Below are positions 9,488-17,264 of a DNA stretch of 64,000 bases, in pieces (position 1 is the stretch's first letter; the number at the start of each line of letters is the position of its first letter). The stretch lies in assembly GCA_902762615.1 (NCBI GenBank), contig CACWOX010000003.1, forward strand, positions 48,235 to 112,234, written 5' to 3'. The stretch comes from an uncultured Ruminococcus sp. Lineage in GTDB: Bacteria; Bacillota; Clostridia; Oscillospirales; Acutalibacteraceae. The translations under genes and the position numbers were made by a program. The notes beneath the pieces are model-generated. The model was not told the DNA's origin and did no database searches. It saw only the letters and a program-made list of their open reading frames with translations.

Positions 9488-11527
9488 TTATTGCTTGCCG
9501 AATACGTGCGCGTAATAATTCTTTTCAAGCAGCTGCTTGGAATATGTCGTTTTGGCTCGGACGACCTTGTTCATGCGCGAAATATATTCCTCCGTCTCGC
9601 TGTCGGAAAGGGTACATTCGGCGCTGGGAGTGAATTTTTGGGAAACGCCTCTGTAGGTTCCCTGCGTGCTGATCCACGACCAGCCGCCCACCTTCAGCAG
9701 AGCGAAGTGGTCGCCCTCCGCCATGATGTCGCTGCCCATGAGCAGTCTGGAGTCATACTCCAGCCCAAACAGATTGGAGAGAGTGGGCAGAATGTCGATG
9801 GTAGAGCAGGGCTTGTCCACCGTCACAGGCTTTTTCATGGAGGCGCTCCACAGAATGAAGCCGTTGCGGTACAGGTCAAAATTATTGCGAATGCCGGATT
9901 TCGGCAGCCCGTACAGCGTAGCGAGCGCCTCGTCATCCAGCGCGTAGGGATAATGGTCGGCTGCCATGGCAAAGACCGTGTCGTCCAGCTTGCCGGCTTT
10001 ATCCAGCTCGTCCACCAGCACGCGCAGCATAAGCTCCAGCTCATACTGACAGGCGAGATATGCCTGCACGTCCGAGGGATAATGGCGCATTCTTTCGGTC
10101 AGATCGGCTTTATGCCGCACCGACATCATATTGCCCTCGTAGGTGTAGTTGGCGTGTCCGCTGACCGTCATGTAATAGGCATGGAACGGCACATCGAGAT
10201 TGACATAATCCTTCACCGTCTCCTCCGCCATTTCCTTGTCGGAACGCGGCCAGCAATTGCTCTTGAGGGTGAGTCCGTTGCCGATTGCCTTCCATTTATA
10301 GCCGAAATTGGGATGGGACAGGTCCCGCCCGTAATAGGTGTAGGAATTGTTGTGGTAGGCAAGCGTCTCATAGCCTATCTTGGAGAACTGATTGCCCAGC
10401 ACAAAGGGCTGGTAGGTCTTTCCGCTCTTTTTGAGACAGTTTGCATTCTGATGGAAGTTGCCTGTCATATTGGAATACTCTCCCGTGGCGGTGCTTCCGC
10501 CCCAGACAGAGTTGTAGAAATTTTTGAATACAAAGCCCTCGGTGGACATCTTGTAGAGCGTCGGCGTGAATTCCGGATCAATGATTTTGTCCGAAAAGCC
10601 CTCGATCGTGATGAATATGAGATTTTTGCCCTTGAACATGCCTGTGTATTCGTTCTGACGGGTGGGCTGCACATTGCTGAAGTATTCGTCCATGCTTTTG
10701 AGCATGGTGTTGTCAGTGGAGCCGGCAGCTTTGTCAAAATCAATATCCATCACATTGTAACCGTATTCCTTCGCCTTGTCGGAGGGCGACAGAACAATCG
10801 GGGCGGCGTTGAGATCACTTGCGTCAAATTCCTCGACCGGAGCGCCGAATATCAGCTGCCCCACATCAATGCGAGTGGCGTTGACGATGCCGAAATACCG
10901 GAAGCTGGTGTCCAGATCGTTCTGCAGGTATGTATAGTAATAATGCGCCGTGTATTCAGAGGTGGATTTCTTCGAGCCGTTAATAATGAGCAGCGCCGGA
11001 AAATACAGCGCGGCAAAGGCAGCCAGCGACGCTCCGGCAAGGGGAAGATTCCTCCCGCTGCCGTCCGGAATCAGCAGAACGCCTATCGCGCACATGATGA
11101 CAAGCGGCACAAAGAATCCCAGTATCACATACCACACATTTCCCGCGGCGACGATGGCTTCCCGCCAGAACTGCGTGACGTCCTTGGCTTGTCCCAGCGT
11201 CTGCCATGAGAAGAAGGTGTGAAAATTACCGTAGTAGCTGACGTGGAACGAAAACCACACCGCCAACACCGCGAGTACGGTTCTGTAAAAAATCCTTCGT
11301 CCCCTGCCGGGAAACAGCATGGCGGCAAAGCTTAGCAAAAAGCCCATGGCAGCCGACAGCGCAAGCATGTAGCCCAGTGTGCCGTCAAAGACGCTGCCGA
11401 ATACCTTCAGCTTAGCCATGATCTCCATGTAAAGCAGTGACGCGGGAAGGAACAGGATTTCCAATACCGCCCTCAGCGTATCGTTGCCCTCAAAGGAAAG
11501 CAGTTTCCGATTAAGCCTTTCTTTCAT
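9488..11527 (-). CDS. LTA synthase-like membrane phosphotransferase (paralogue 2)
   Basis: A close paralogue of the next gene downstream: nearly identical stretches such as EFTPTLYKMSTEGFVFKN and GGSTATGEYSNMTGN. It has N-terminal membrane helices and a C-terminal sulfatase-type catalytic domain with AADHYPY. At 679 residues it lacks the extra acidic linker of paralogue 1 before the catalytic domain. Its own promoter is at 11628-11655. Tandem duplication with conserved active sites suggests two related enzymes with different substrates or conditions; that division of labour is inferred. Confidence 0.87.
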   Translation of the reverse strand: MKERLNRKLLSFEGNDTLRAVLEILFLPASLLYMEIMAKLKVFGSVFDGTLGYMLALSAAMGFLLSFAAMLFPGRGRRIFYRTVLAVLAVWFSFHVSYYGNFHTFFSWQTLGQAKDVTQFWREAIVAAGNVWYVILGFFVPLVIMCAIGVLLIPDGSGRNLPLAGASLAAFAALYFPALLIINGSKKSTSEYTAHYYYTYLQNDLDTSFRYFGIVNATRIDVGQLIFGAPVEEFDASDLNAAPIVLSPSDKAKEYGYNVMDIDFDKAAGSTDNTMLKSMDEYFSNVQPTRQNEYTGMFKGKNLIFITIEGFSDKIIDPEFTPTLYKMSTEGFVFKNFYNSVWGGSTATGEYSNMTGNFHQNANCLKKSGKTYQPFVLGNQFSKIGYETLAYHNNSYTYYGRDLSHPNFGYKWKAIGNGLTLKSNCWPRSDKEMAEETVKDYVNLDVPFHAYYMTVSGHANYTYEGNMMSVRHKADLTERMRHYPSDVQAYLACQYELELMLRVLVDELDKAGKLDDTVFAMAADHYPYALDDEALATLYGLPKSGIRNNFDLYRNGFILWSASMKKPVTVDKPCSTIDILPTLSNLFGLEYDSRLLMGSDIMAEGDHFALLKVGGWSWISTQGTYRGVSQKFTPSAECTLSDSETEEYISRMNKVVRAKTTYSKQLLEKNYYAHVFGKQ

Positions 11528-11627
11528 ATTATCGCTCCCTCAGTCAAACAATTAAATGCCGTTGATGATTCCCACTGTAATACATTCACGACATGATAAA
11601 ATACCATAAGTATTATTCTATCAGATA

Positions 11628-11655
11628 ATTATAAAAAATGCAATGCAAAAATCAA
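11628..11655 (-). promoter_or_regulatory. promoter of the LTA-synthase-like pair
   Basis: Minus strand -35 TTGATT (11650-11655), 16 bp spacer, -10 TATAAT (11628-11633), about 100 bp upstream of the coding start. Confidence 0.6.
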
Positions 11656-11795
11656 GGCTTTATGGGAAATCCACCTTCAATTTGCCCCGATTTTTGGATA
11701 ATCCGCCGTCTGTTCTTTAGAAGAGCGTCTTGGAATCAGGTTTGGCGCGGGGCGCAGGCTGATAAAGGCTGGAGCTGTTCCCGCACCAGGCAGAC

Positions 11796-11943
11796 GAAAA
11801 AAAGCACTTCCCCGCACGAAGCAGCCCTTTGCCGCGCCGCCCGCGTCGAGGAGCCGGATACGGCATTCGCCGTCCGCGCACGGAACGGTTTCGGTTAAAG
11901 GCAGGTCGGAATGACTCTCCGGTTTTTCTGTTGGGAAGTGCTT
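11796..11943 (-). terminator. long-loop inverted repeat downstream of the radical SAM gene
   Basis: Perfect 11 bp arms AAGCACTTCCC (11802-11812) and GGGAAGTGCTT (11933-11943) enclose about 120 bp. On the minus strand the second arm runs into seven T residues, giving a terminator-like end with a very large GC-rich loop. The loop may fold by itself; no credible gene is seen in it. The remaining intergenic sequence (11656-11795) shows nothing else definite. Confidence 0.5.
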
Positions 11944-11952
11944 ATTTGATTT

Positions 11953-13029
11953 TTATTGTTTCTGTTTGGAAGGTGAAAGATACCTCTCGGAGAAGTGCCG
12001 CTCGTCCGCTTCGAGCATTTTCCTTGCCATTTCGTCGGCACGCGTTATCAATATCTGCTGATACCGGCACTGCTGTCCGCTGACCTCAGCCGTATCGCCG
12101 CACTGCTGGTAATTCAGACAGGCGCAGTCGTTGACGCAGCGCTTCCGCATGGCGCAGCCCTCGCAAAAGGACGGCTTTTTCAGGCTGCTCTGATAGATGG
12201 AATCCCTGCGGGCAAAGTTGATCCCTTCCTTCACGCTGCCCATGCGGTATTTTTCCATGCCGCCGAACTGGATACATGGGTAAATGTTCCCGTCCCAGTC
12301 GATGTACGGCTTTCGCATGCCTAATTGGCAGATATGGCATTTTCTGTCCTTGGTTATGGCGAGTATTTTTTCCTCGAAGGGGTTAAAATAGACGTCCTCT
12401 CCATTCGTGTATTTTTTCAATATGTATTCGCCCAGCATTGCAAGCTGATTTGACAGGATATCCATGCTGTCCTCGTCCCAGCCGGCAGACGGTCGGGCGT
12501 CAATGGCTAAATTCAGCCGCCTTACGCCCGACGCAAAGAGGTATTGCATGGATTCATTCACAATGCCGACGGTTTCGGGAGTCGCCGTCGCCATGATGAA
12601 CGCGCCCGGGCGGTATTGCAGCAGCAGCCCGAGCTTTTCGTCCAGCGCGGCAAGGCAGTCTTTCCCATTGGCATAGAGACGGTTGGTGCGGGTCATCAAT
12701 CCGTCGTGCGACATGGCGATGTCGATATTCTCATTTCGGGCAAAATCGAGAAATTCTTCATCGAAAAGCAGTCCGTTGGTGGTCATGTTCCAGCTAAATT
12801 TTACGTCCGCAAAGCGCTTGGAATATTCCACGCATTTGTAAATCAGCGGTTTGCACAGCAGCGGTTCGCCCCCGAAGAAGGAGACGCCCACAAAGCCGTC
12901 ATTCTCCCCGACCGCCATATCAATGGCACGAAGCGCCGTTTCCTCGGTCATGAAGACATTCTCGTGCGTCTCAAAGCAGTACTTACAGCGGAGGTTGCAC
13001 TGCTTGGTGAGAATCAGTGAGATATTCAT
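11953..13029 (-). CDS. radical SAM/SPASM peptide maturase
   Basis: A 358-residue radical SAM enzyme. C11, C15 and C18 form the CxxxCxxC cluster for the SAM-binding [4Fe-4S]. GGEP at 53-56 follows. The C-terminal SPASM domain has C234-x12-G-x4-C252, then CxxCxxxxxCxxxC (289, 292, 298, 302) and further cysteines at 304, 310 and 321, enough for two auxiliary clusters. Such enzymes typically install cross-links or epimerise residues in ribosomal peptides; anaerobic sulfatase maturases share the fold. It has a strong RBS (GCGGAGG) and starts 15 nt after a 96-residue peptide gene, which is the obvious candidate substrate. The specific reaction cannot be read from sequence. Confidence 0.9.
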   Translation of the reverse strand: MNISLILTKQCNLRCKYCFETHENVFMTEETALRAIDMAVGENDGFVGVSFFGGEPLLCKPLIYKCVEYSKRFADVKFSWNMTTNGLLFDEEFLDFARNENIDIAMSHDGLMTRTNRLYANGKDCLAALDEKLGLLLQYRPGAFIMATATPETVGIVNESMQYLFASGVRRLNLAIDARPSAGWDEDSMDILSNQLAMLGEYILKKYTNGEDVYFNPFEEKILAITKDRKCHICQLGMRKPYIDWDGNIYPCIQFGGMEKYRMGSVKEGINFARRDSIYQSSLKKPSFCEGCAMRKRCVNDCACLNYQQCGDTAEVSGQQCRYQQILITRADEMARKMLEADERHFSERYLSPSKQKQ

Positions 13030-13044
13030 GCGAAATCCTCCGCG

Positions 13045-13335
13045 TCAATTGCTTGCGTCGGGAAAATAAGCCACGTCGCCGTCCAATGTGAATGTCTCAT
13101 CGTCCGAGGAACATGCATCCGACGAGCCAATATCCGAATCCGACACATTCTCAACGGTCATGTTGCCGTCGTAATCCGGCGGCAGGTATTGCGTGTCGCC
13201 CGCTAACGAATTGCTGAAGCAGCCGGTCAGCCCTCCCAGCATTGCCGCCGCTGCCGCTGTCGCCGCAACCGCCTTCTTCACGGCTCCGCTCACGCCGTAG
13301 CCTGCTTCATAGACTTCCGTCTTTTTTGGTTTCAT
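13045..13335 (-). CDS. candidate RiPP precursor or lipopeptide substrate of the adjacent radical SAM enzyme
   Basis: A 96-residue peptide of no recognised family, with an excellent RBS (GAGGGAGGAA, 5 nt before the ATG). It has a charged N-terminus (MKPKK; YEAGYG; KK at 20-21) and an alanine-rich hydrophobic run (22-36). GGLTGC (34-39) reads both as a lipobox with C39 as lipidated residue and as a double-glycine leader end. The acidic C-terminal half (40-96) has two aromatic-proline-aspartate motifs, YLPPDYDG (50-57) and AYFPD (89-93), many Ser/Asp residues and a second cysteine, C75. Order and 15 nt spacing to the SPASM enzyme suggest it is the substrate. It could instead be an ordinary lipoprotein. 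Confidence 0.75.
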   Translation of the reverse strand: MKPKKTEVYEAGYGVSGAVKKAVAATAAAAAMLGGLTGCFSNSLAGDTQYLPPDYDGNMTVENVSDSDIGSSDACSSDDETFTLDGDVAYFPDASN

Positions 13336-13403
13336 GATAATTCCTCCCTCGTTTTTTCCTTTTCTTTCATTACTATAACCTTCATTTTTCAAAAAAGGTT
13401 GGC

Positions 13404-13449
13404 AAAAAAACAAAACTTCCCCGACGCCTTTGCGAGAAAAACGTCGGGG
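13404..13449 (-). terminator. terminator of the carboxyltransferase operon
   Basis: Arms CCCCGACG (13419-13426) and CGTCGGGG (13442-13449), followed on the minus strand by AAGTTTTGTTTTTTT. It separates the biotin operon from the peptide/radical SAM pair. Confidence 0.88.
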
Positions 13450-13464
13450 ACTGATTGGAAATCA

Positions 13465-14862
13465 TTAAACGGGATGTACCTTCTCCGCCGCGTCGAAGTG
13501 GGCGCTGTCGATGCCGTATTTTGCATCTCTGCGGTTCTGGAAGAACTTGGTGGCAACCTGTCCGAAGCATGCGTAGGAGAGCACGTCCTCCTCCTGCTCG
13601 AGGTATTCGGTCATCTCCTCGCGCAGCTGCTCAAGCTCCGGCTTGATGAGATCGGCAGGACGGCAGTCGATGGGTTCGAGATCGCCGATGATCTTCTTGC
13701 GGAATTCGGGGTCGATGGGCATTGGCGTCTTGCCGTAGGTACCCTGCACAAGTCCCTTGAATTCCTTGGTGGTCATCTTGTAGCGTTCGCCCATGATCAC
13801 ATTCAGCACAGCCTGTGTGCCGACAATCTGTGATGTAGGCGTGACAAGCGGCGGATAGCCCGCATCCTCGCGGACACGCGGCACTTCGTTGAGCACGTCG
13901 CTGAGCTTGTCTAACTTGCCTGCGTCCTTGAGCTGCGACACCAGATTGGAGAGCATGCCGCCCGGTACCTGATAGAGCAGCGTCTTGGAATCGACCTCCA
14001 GCACCTTGGGATTCATCAGACCGCTGCTGAGATACTTCTGGCGAAGCGTCTCGACATAATCCCTGATCTGCGCGAGCAGGTTGAGATCGAGTCCTGTGTC
14101 GTATTCGGTGCCTTTGAGGGCGGCGACCATTGACTCGGTTGCGGGGTGCGAGGTTCCCAGAGCCATCGGGGACATCGCTGTGTCCACCACGTCAACGCCC
14201 GCTTCGATTGCCTTGAGCATGGACATCGAGGCAAGTCCCGAGGTGTAGTGGGTGTGCAGCTGAATCGGAATCTTGACGGTCTCTTTGAGCGCCTTGACGA
14301 GATCGTATGTGCCGTAAGGAGTCAGCAGACCTGCCATATCCTTGATGCAAATGGAGTCCGCGCCTGTGTCCTCAAGCGTCTTGGCGTATTTGGTGAAATA
14401 TTCAAGCGTAAAGACGGGACCGGTGGTGTAGGAAATGCAGCCCTGCACATGTCCGCCGTACTTCTTGGCGGCATTGATGGAGGTTTCGAGATTTCTTATG
14501 TCATTGAGAGCGTCGAATATGCGCATGATGTCAATGCCGTTGTCAATCGACTTCTGGACGAAGTATTCCACCACGTCGTCGGCGTAATGGCGGTAGCCCA
14601 GCATATTCTGACCGCGGAAGAGCATTTGCAGCTTGGTGTTGGGGCAAGCCTTGCGGATGGTTCTCAGACGCTCCCACGGATCTTCATTGAGAAAGCGAAG
14701 GCAGGCGTCAAAGGTAGCGCCGCCCCAGCATTCCAGCGAATGAAAGCCCACCTTGTCGAGATCGGAAAGCATCGGCAGCATTTCCTCGGTGGTCATTCTG
14801 GTGGCGATAAGCGACTGGTGCGCGTCGCGCAGCACCGTCTCGGTAATTTTGATCTGTGCCAT
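13465..14862 (-). CDS. biotin-dependent carboxyltransferase, pyruvate/oxaloacetate subunit (OadA / transcarboxylase 5S-like)
   Basis: A 465-residue HMGL-like TIM barrel with a C-terminal PYC/OADA domain. ETVLRDAHQSLIATRM carries the metal and substrate residues; KDMAGLLTPY and HTHYTSGLAS (His metal ligands) follow; YQVPGGMLSNL marks the conserved C-terminal part. It moves carboxyl between biotin and pyruvate/oxaloacetate. There is no biotinyl domain at the C-terminus, consistent with the separate carrier gene 21 bp upstream. With the 12S-like and carrier genes it reproduces the subunit set of a methylmalonyl-CoA:pyruvate transcarboxylase, though decarboxylase use with a distant membrane subunit cannot be excluded. 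Confidence 0.9.
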   Translation of the reverse strand: MAQIKITETVLRDAHQSLIATRMTTEEMLPMLSDLDKVGFHSLECWGGATFDACLRFLNEDPWERLRTIRKACPNTKLQMLFRGQNMLGYRHYADDVVEYFVQKSIDNGIDIMRIFDALNDIRNLETSINAAKKYGGHVQGCISYTTGPVFTLEYFTKYAKTLEDTGADSICIKDMAGLLTPYGTYDLVKALKETVKIPIQLHTHYTSGLASMSMLKAIEAGVDVVDTAMSPMALGTSHPATESMVAALKGTEYDTGLDLNLLAQIRDYVETLRQKYLSSGLMNPKVLEVDSKTLLYQVPGGMLSNLVSQLKDAGKLDKLSDVLNEVPRVREDAGYPPLVTPTSQIVGTQAVLNVIMGERYKMTTKEFKGLVQGTYGKTPMPIDPEFRKKIIGDLEPIDCRPADLIKPELEQLREEMTEYLEQEEDVLSYACFGQVATKFFQNRRDAKYGIDSAHFDAAEKVHPV

Positions 14863-14883
14863 AATGTTGCCTCCCGTCCGCTA

Positions 14884-15270
14884 TCAGCCTATTGTGACAA
14901 GTGCGGTGCCGGATTCGACAGTCTGACCCTTGATGACGTAAACCTCGACAACCTTGCCGTCCTTGGGAGCGACAATGGCGTTTTCCATCTTCATGGCTTC
15001 GAGCACGAGCAGGGTATCGCCCGACTTTACGTAATCGCCGGGCTTGATCTGAACGTCAAGCACTGTGCCGGGCATCGGGGAATTGACGGTCTCGCCTGCC
15101 GCGGGAGCCTTGGGCGCGGCGGGAGCGGCGGGAGCCTTGGGAGCGGCGGGAGCCTTGGGTGCGGCGGGAGCGGCAGGTGCGGCAGCCGCGGCAGAAACAC
15201 TGTCGCCGCCGACCTCTTCCACCTGTACGTCATATGCAACGCCGTTAACGGTAATTTTCAGATTTTTCAT
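14884..15270 (-). CDS. biotin carboxyl carrier subunit
   Basis: A 128-residue carrier: a short N-terminal domain, a low-complexity Ala/Pro/Lys linker (residues ~40-65) and a C-terminal biotinyl domain with EAMKMENAI, whose second-methionine-flanked lysine is biotinylated. The ATG at 15270 has AGGAGGAA upstream; longer readings through the intergenic gap lack one. It shuttles carboxyl groups between the two catalytic subunits encoded on either side. Confidence 0.92.
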   Translation of the reverse strand: MKNLKITVNGVAYDVQVEEVGGDSVSAAAAAPAAPAAPKAPAAPKAPAAPAAPKAPAAGETVNSPMPGTVLDVQIKPGDYVKSGDTLLVLEAMKMENAIVAPKDGKVVEVYVIKGQTVESGTALVTIG

Positions 15271-15319
15271 GGGAAATTCCTCCTGATATATGTCAAGTAT
15301 GTCAATTATTTCACATTCA

Positions 15320-16714
15320 TCAGAGCTGAATGTTGGAGTGCTTCTTGGGCAGGCGGGAAACCTTCTTGGAAGCCAGCATGTCAAGCGCTGCCACGACCGC
15401 GGAACGTGTGCCGGCAGGAGCGATCACGTCGTCGATGTAGCCCTCGGAGGCTGCCGCCGCGGGAGAAGCGAGCGTATTTCTGTAATCGTCCTCGATCTCG
15501 GCACGCTTGGCAACCGGATCTTCCACGCCCTTCAGCTCGTCGTTGTACATGATGGCGGTGAAGGTCTCGGGCGCAAGGGGAGCAATCACAGCATTGGGCC
15601 ATGCCACGGTGAAGTCGGCGTTTGCCGCGCGACCTGCCAGAGCGACGAATGCGGGACCGTATGCCGCGCCGATGATAATTGCCAGCTTGACGGTAGTCGC
15701 CTCGGCATAGGCGTGCATCAGCTTTGCGGCGTCGCGCACGGTCTCAAAGCCGTAGGTATCGACCAGAGTGATGACCGGAATGGAGAAAGCGTCGCAGAAT
15801 CTGACGAAACGGGCTGCCTTTGCCGCGCCGTTTGCGTCCATCCTGCCGCTGTTGTAGCGGCTTCTGGTGGATACGACGCCCACGGTCTGTCCGTTGACGG
15901 TGGCAAGACCGGTGAGAACGCTTCTGCCGTGACCAGTCTGGAAGTCAACCAGGCTGCCTTCGTCCACTATGCCGGCAATGATGTAGGAAATCACGCGCGT
16001 CTCGGTGCCGACAGCCGCCGAAACCGCGTCCAGCTCATCGCCCGAAACGGTGGGTTCGCTGTAATCCGCGCTCAGAGCGGCGCTGAGATTGTTGGAGGGG
16101 AGCATAGCGACCAGCCTGCGTGCCTTGGCAAGCGCGTCGTCAATGGTCTTGGTGAGAATATGTACGCTCTCGCCCACGTCCTCGCTCTTGCGTTCGCTGC
16201 CGTTGGTTTCGATGCCGAAGTCGGCGTCCTTGACGGCAATGACGATATCCGCGCAGCTTGCTATCAGCGCATTGGTGCCGACGCAGGTGCCGGCAATCAC
16301 GGATATCTGCGGGACAACGCCCGAAAGACTGCTGCTCCAGAGCAGCATGTCGCCGTAAGCCGCCAGAATAGCGCCGCCCTGCTTGAGGCGTGCGCCCTGT
16401 GAATCGTAAATGCCGATGACGGGTGCGCCCGTCTTTGCGGCGAAATCATAGACCTTCTTGATTTTGCGCGCCTGCGCCTTGGAAATAGCGCCGCCTGTGA
16501 CGTCGCCGTTCTGTGCAAAGGCGTATGCCGGCAGACCGTCAACCGTGCCGTATGCGGTGACGACCTCGGCAAGACCGCCCTCCGACTTGACCAGCGAGTC
16601 AAACTCCACCATAGAGCCTTCGTCAAAGAGCTTTGCGAGGCGATCGTAAGCCACGGTTTTCTTGACGGCGGCTTTGGTATCACTGACCTCCTGCAATTTG
16701 CTTTCTAAACTCAT
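15320..16714 (-). CDS. acyl-CoA carboxyltransferase subunit (MmdA / transcarboxylase 12S-like)
   Basis: A 464-residue crotonase-fold carboxyltransferase with two repeats. GIYDSQGARLKQGGA and ISVIAGTCVGTNALIAS form the N-half oxyanion region. LVDTYGFE and IIIGAAYGPAFVALAGR are their C-half counterparts. It accepts or donates carboxyl on (methylmalonyl-, propionyl- or acetyl-)CoA through biotin. It is shorter than typical MmdA (~510-520) but both catalytic halves are present. First gene of the operon; promoter at 16813-16841 with an ~80 nt structured leader. Confidence 0.88.
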   Translation of the reverse strand: MSLESKLQEVSDTKAAVKKTVAYDRLAKLFDEGSMVEFDSLVKSEGGLAEVVTAYGTVDGLPAYAFAQNGDVTGGAISKAQARKIKKVYDFAAKTGAPVIGIYDSQGARLKQGGAILAAYGDMLLWSSSLSGVVPQISVIAGTCVGTNALIASCADIVIAVKDADFGIETNGSERKSEDVGESVHILTKTIDDALAKARRLVAMLPSNNLSAALSADYSEPTVSGDELDAVSAAVGTETRVISYIIAGIVDEGSLVDFQTGHGRSVLTGLATVNGQTVGVVSTRSRYNSGRMDANGAAKAARFVRFCDAFSIPVITLVDTYGFETVRDAAKLMHAYAEATTVKLAIIIGAAYGPAFVALAGRAANADFTVAWPNAVIAPLAPETFTAIMYNDELKGVEDPVAKRAEIEDDYRNTLASPAAAASEGYIDDVIAPAGTRSAVVAALDMLASKKVSRLPKKHSNIQL

Positions 16715-16740
16715 TGCTGAACCTCCTACAATTCAAAACA

Positions 16741-16841
16741 GACGGGCAAGCAGTCGCCGGAAAAGCGGCTAAGTCCTACTCCCCCACTGTAATTAATTAA
16801 TATTTTACAATTATTATATTACATATCGGCGGCATATACAA
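16741..16841 (-). promoter_or_regulatory. promoter and structured leader of the biotin carboxyltransferase operon
   Basis: Minus strand -35 TTGTAT (16836-16841), 17 bp, -10 TATAAT (16813-16818). The leader contains GGGGGAGTAGG (16775-16785 region) followed by a GCCG/CGGC hairpin before the RBS TAGGAGG. The opening resembles the GGGGAGTAG start of yybP-ykoY RNAs, but the rest of that motif was not recognised, so no riboswitch class is assigned. Confidence 0.5.
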
Positions 16842-16871
16842 GGTGTTATTTTGCCGTAAGACGCAAATTCC

Positions 16872-17255
16872 CTATTTTTTACAGAAATGTACCACATTTT
16901 GTGTAGCAATTGTCAAATATTTTCCGTCGTCCGCAAAGCCTACTCTGTCAAAGATTTCCTTGCGCATGGCGGAATCTGCTCTGATCTCCGGAATCATGCG
17001 GTTGAAGGCAAACGACGCGGCGGCGCGGAGCATAAGCTCCCCCGTGAAATCGTCGGGATATTCCCATGTGTTGATCAGGAGAAACGCGTGCATTCTGCCC
17101 TCCGGGTCGGGCTGCGTTTCCAGCGTGAGCGAGATATTGCCGGTGACCTCGCCGTTCTCATAGGCGCGAAGCACGGCGGCGTCTTCGGGAAGGGCATTTT
17201 GCGAAATGTAATCGCGCAGCTCTTTTTCATCTGTCAAAGGGTGTATTTCTAGCAT
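16872..17255 (-). CDS. GNAT-like acetyltransferase
   Basis: A 127-residue small protein. The VLRAYENGEVTGNISL strand-turn and the C-terminal FDRVGFADDGKYLTI pattern resemble the last part of GNAT folds, but no clear Q/RxxGxG/A acetyl-CoA loop is visible, so the assignment is tentative and the substrate unknown. It ends in FCKK and lies 9 bp downstream of the pseudouridine synthase gene, probably cotranscribed with it. Confidence 0.55.
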   Translation of the reverse strand: MLEIHPLTDEKELRDYISQNALPEDAAVLRAYENGEVTGNISLTLETQPDPEGRMHAFLLINTWEYPDDFTGELMLRAAASFAFNRMIPEIRADSAMRKEIFDRVGFADDGKYLTIATQNVVHFCKK

Positions 17256-17264
17256 TTTATCAAA

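Noticed and set aside
13045..13335. Classic double-glycine bacteriocin leader
   Set aside because: GG is present but the upstream leader consensus (ELSxxELxxIxGG type) and a C39 peptidase/ABC gene are missing.
14146..15552. 468-codon open frame on the plus strand
   Set aside because: Antisense to three well-recognised biotin carboxyltransferase genes; the glycine-rich part mirrors the Ala/Pro linker.
16741..16800. yybP-ykoY manganese riboswitch
   Set aside because: Only the GGGGAGTAG-like opening matches; the other conserved loop was not found, so it is kept as an unclassified leader.
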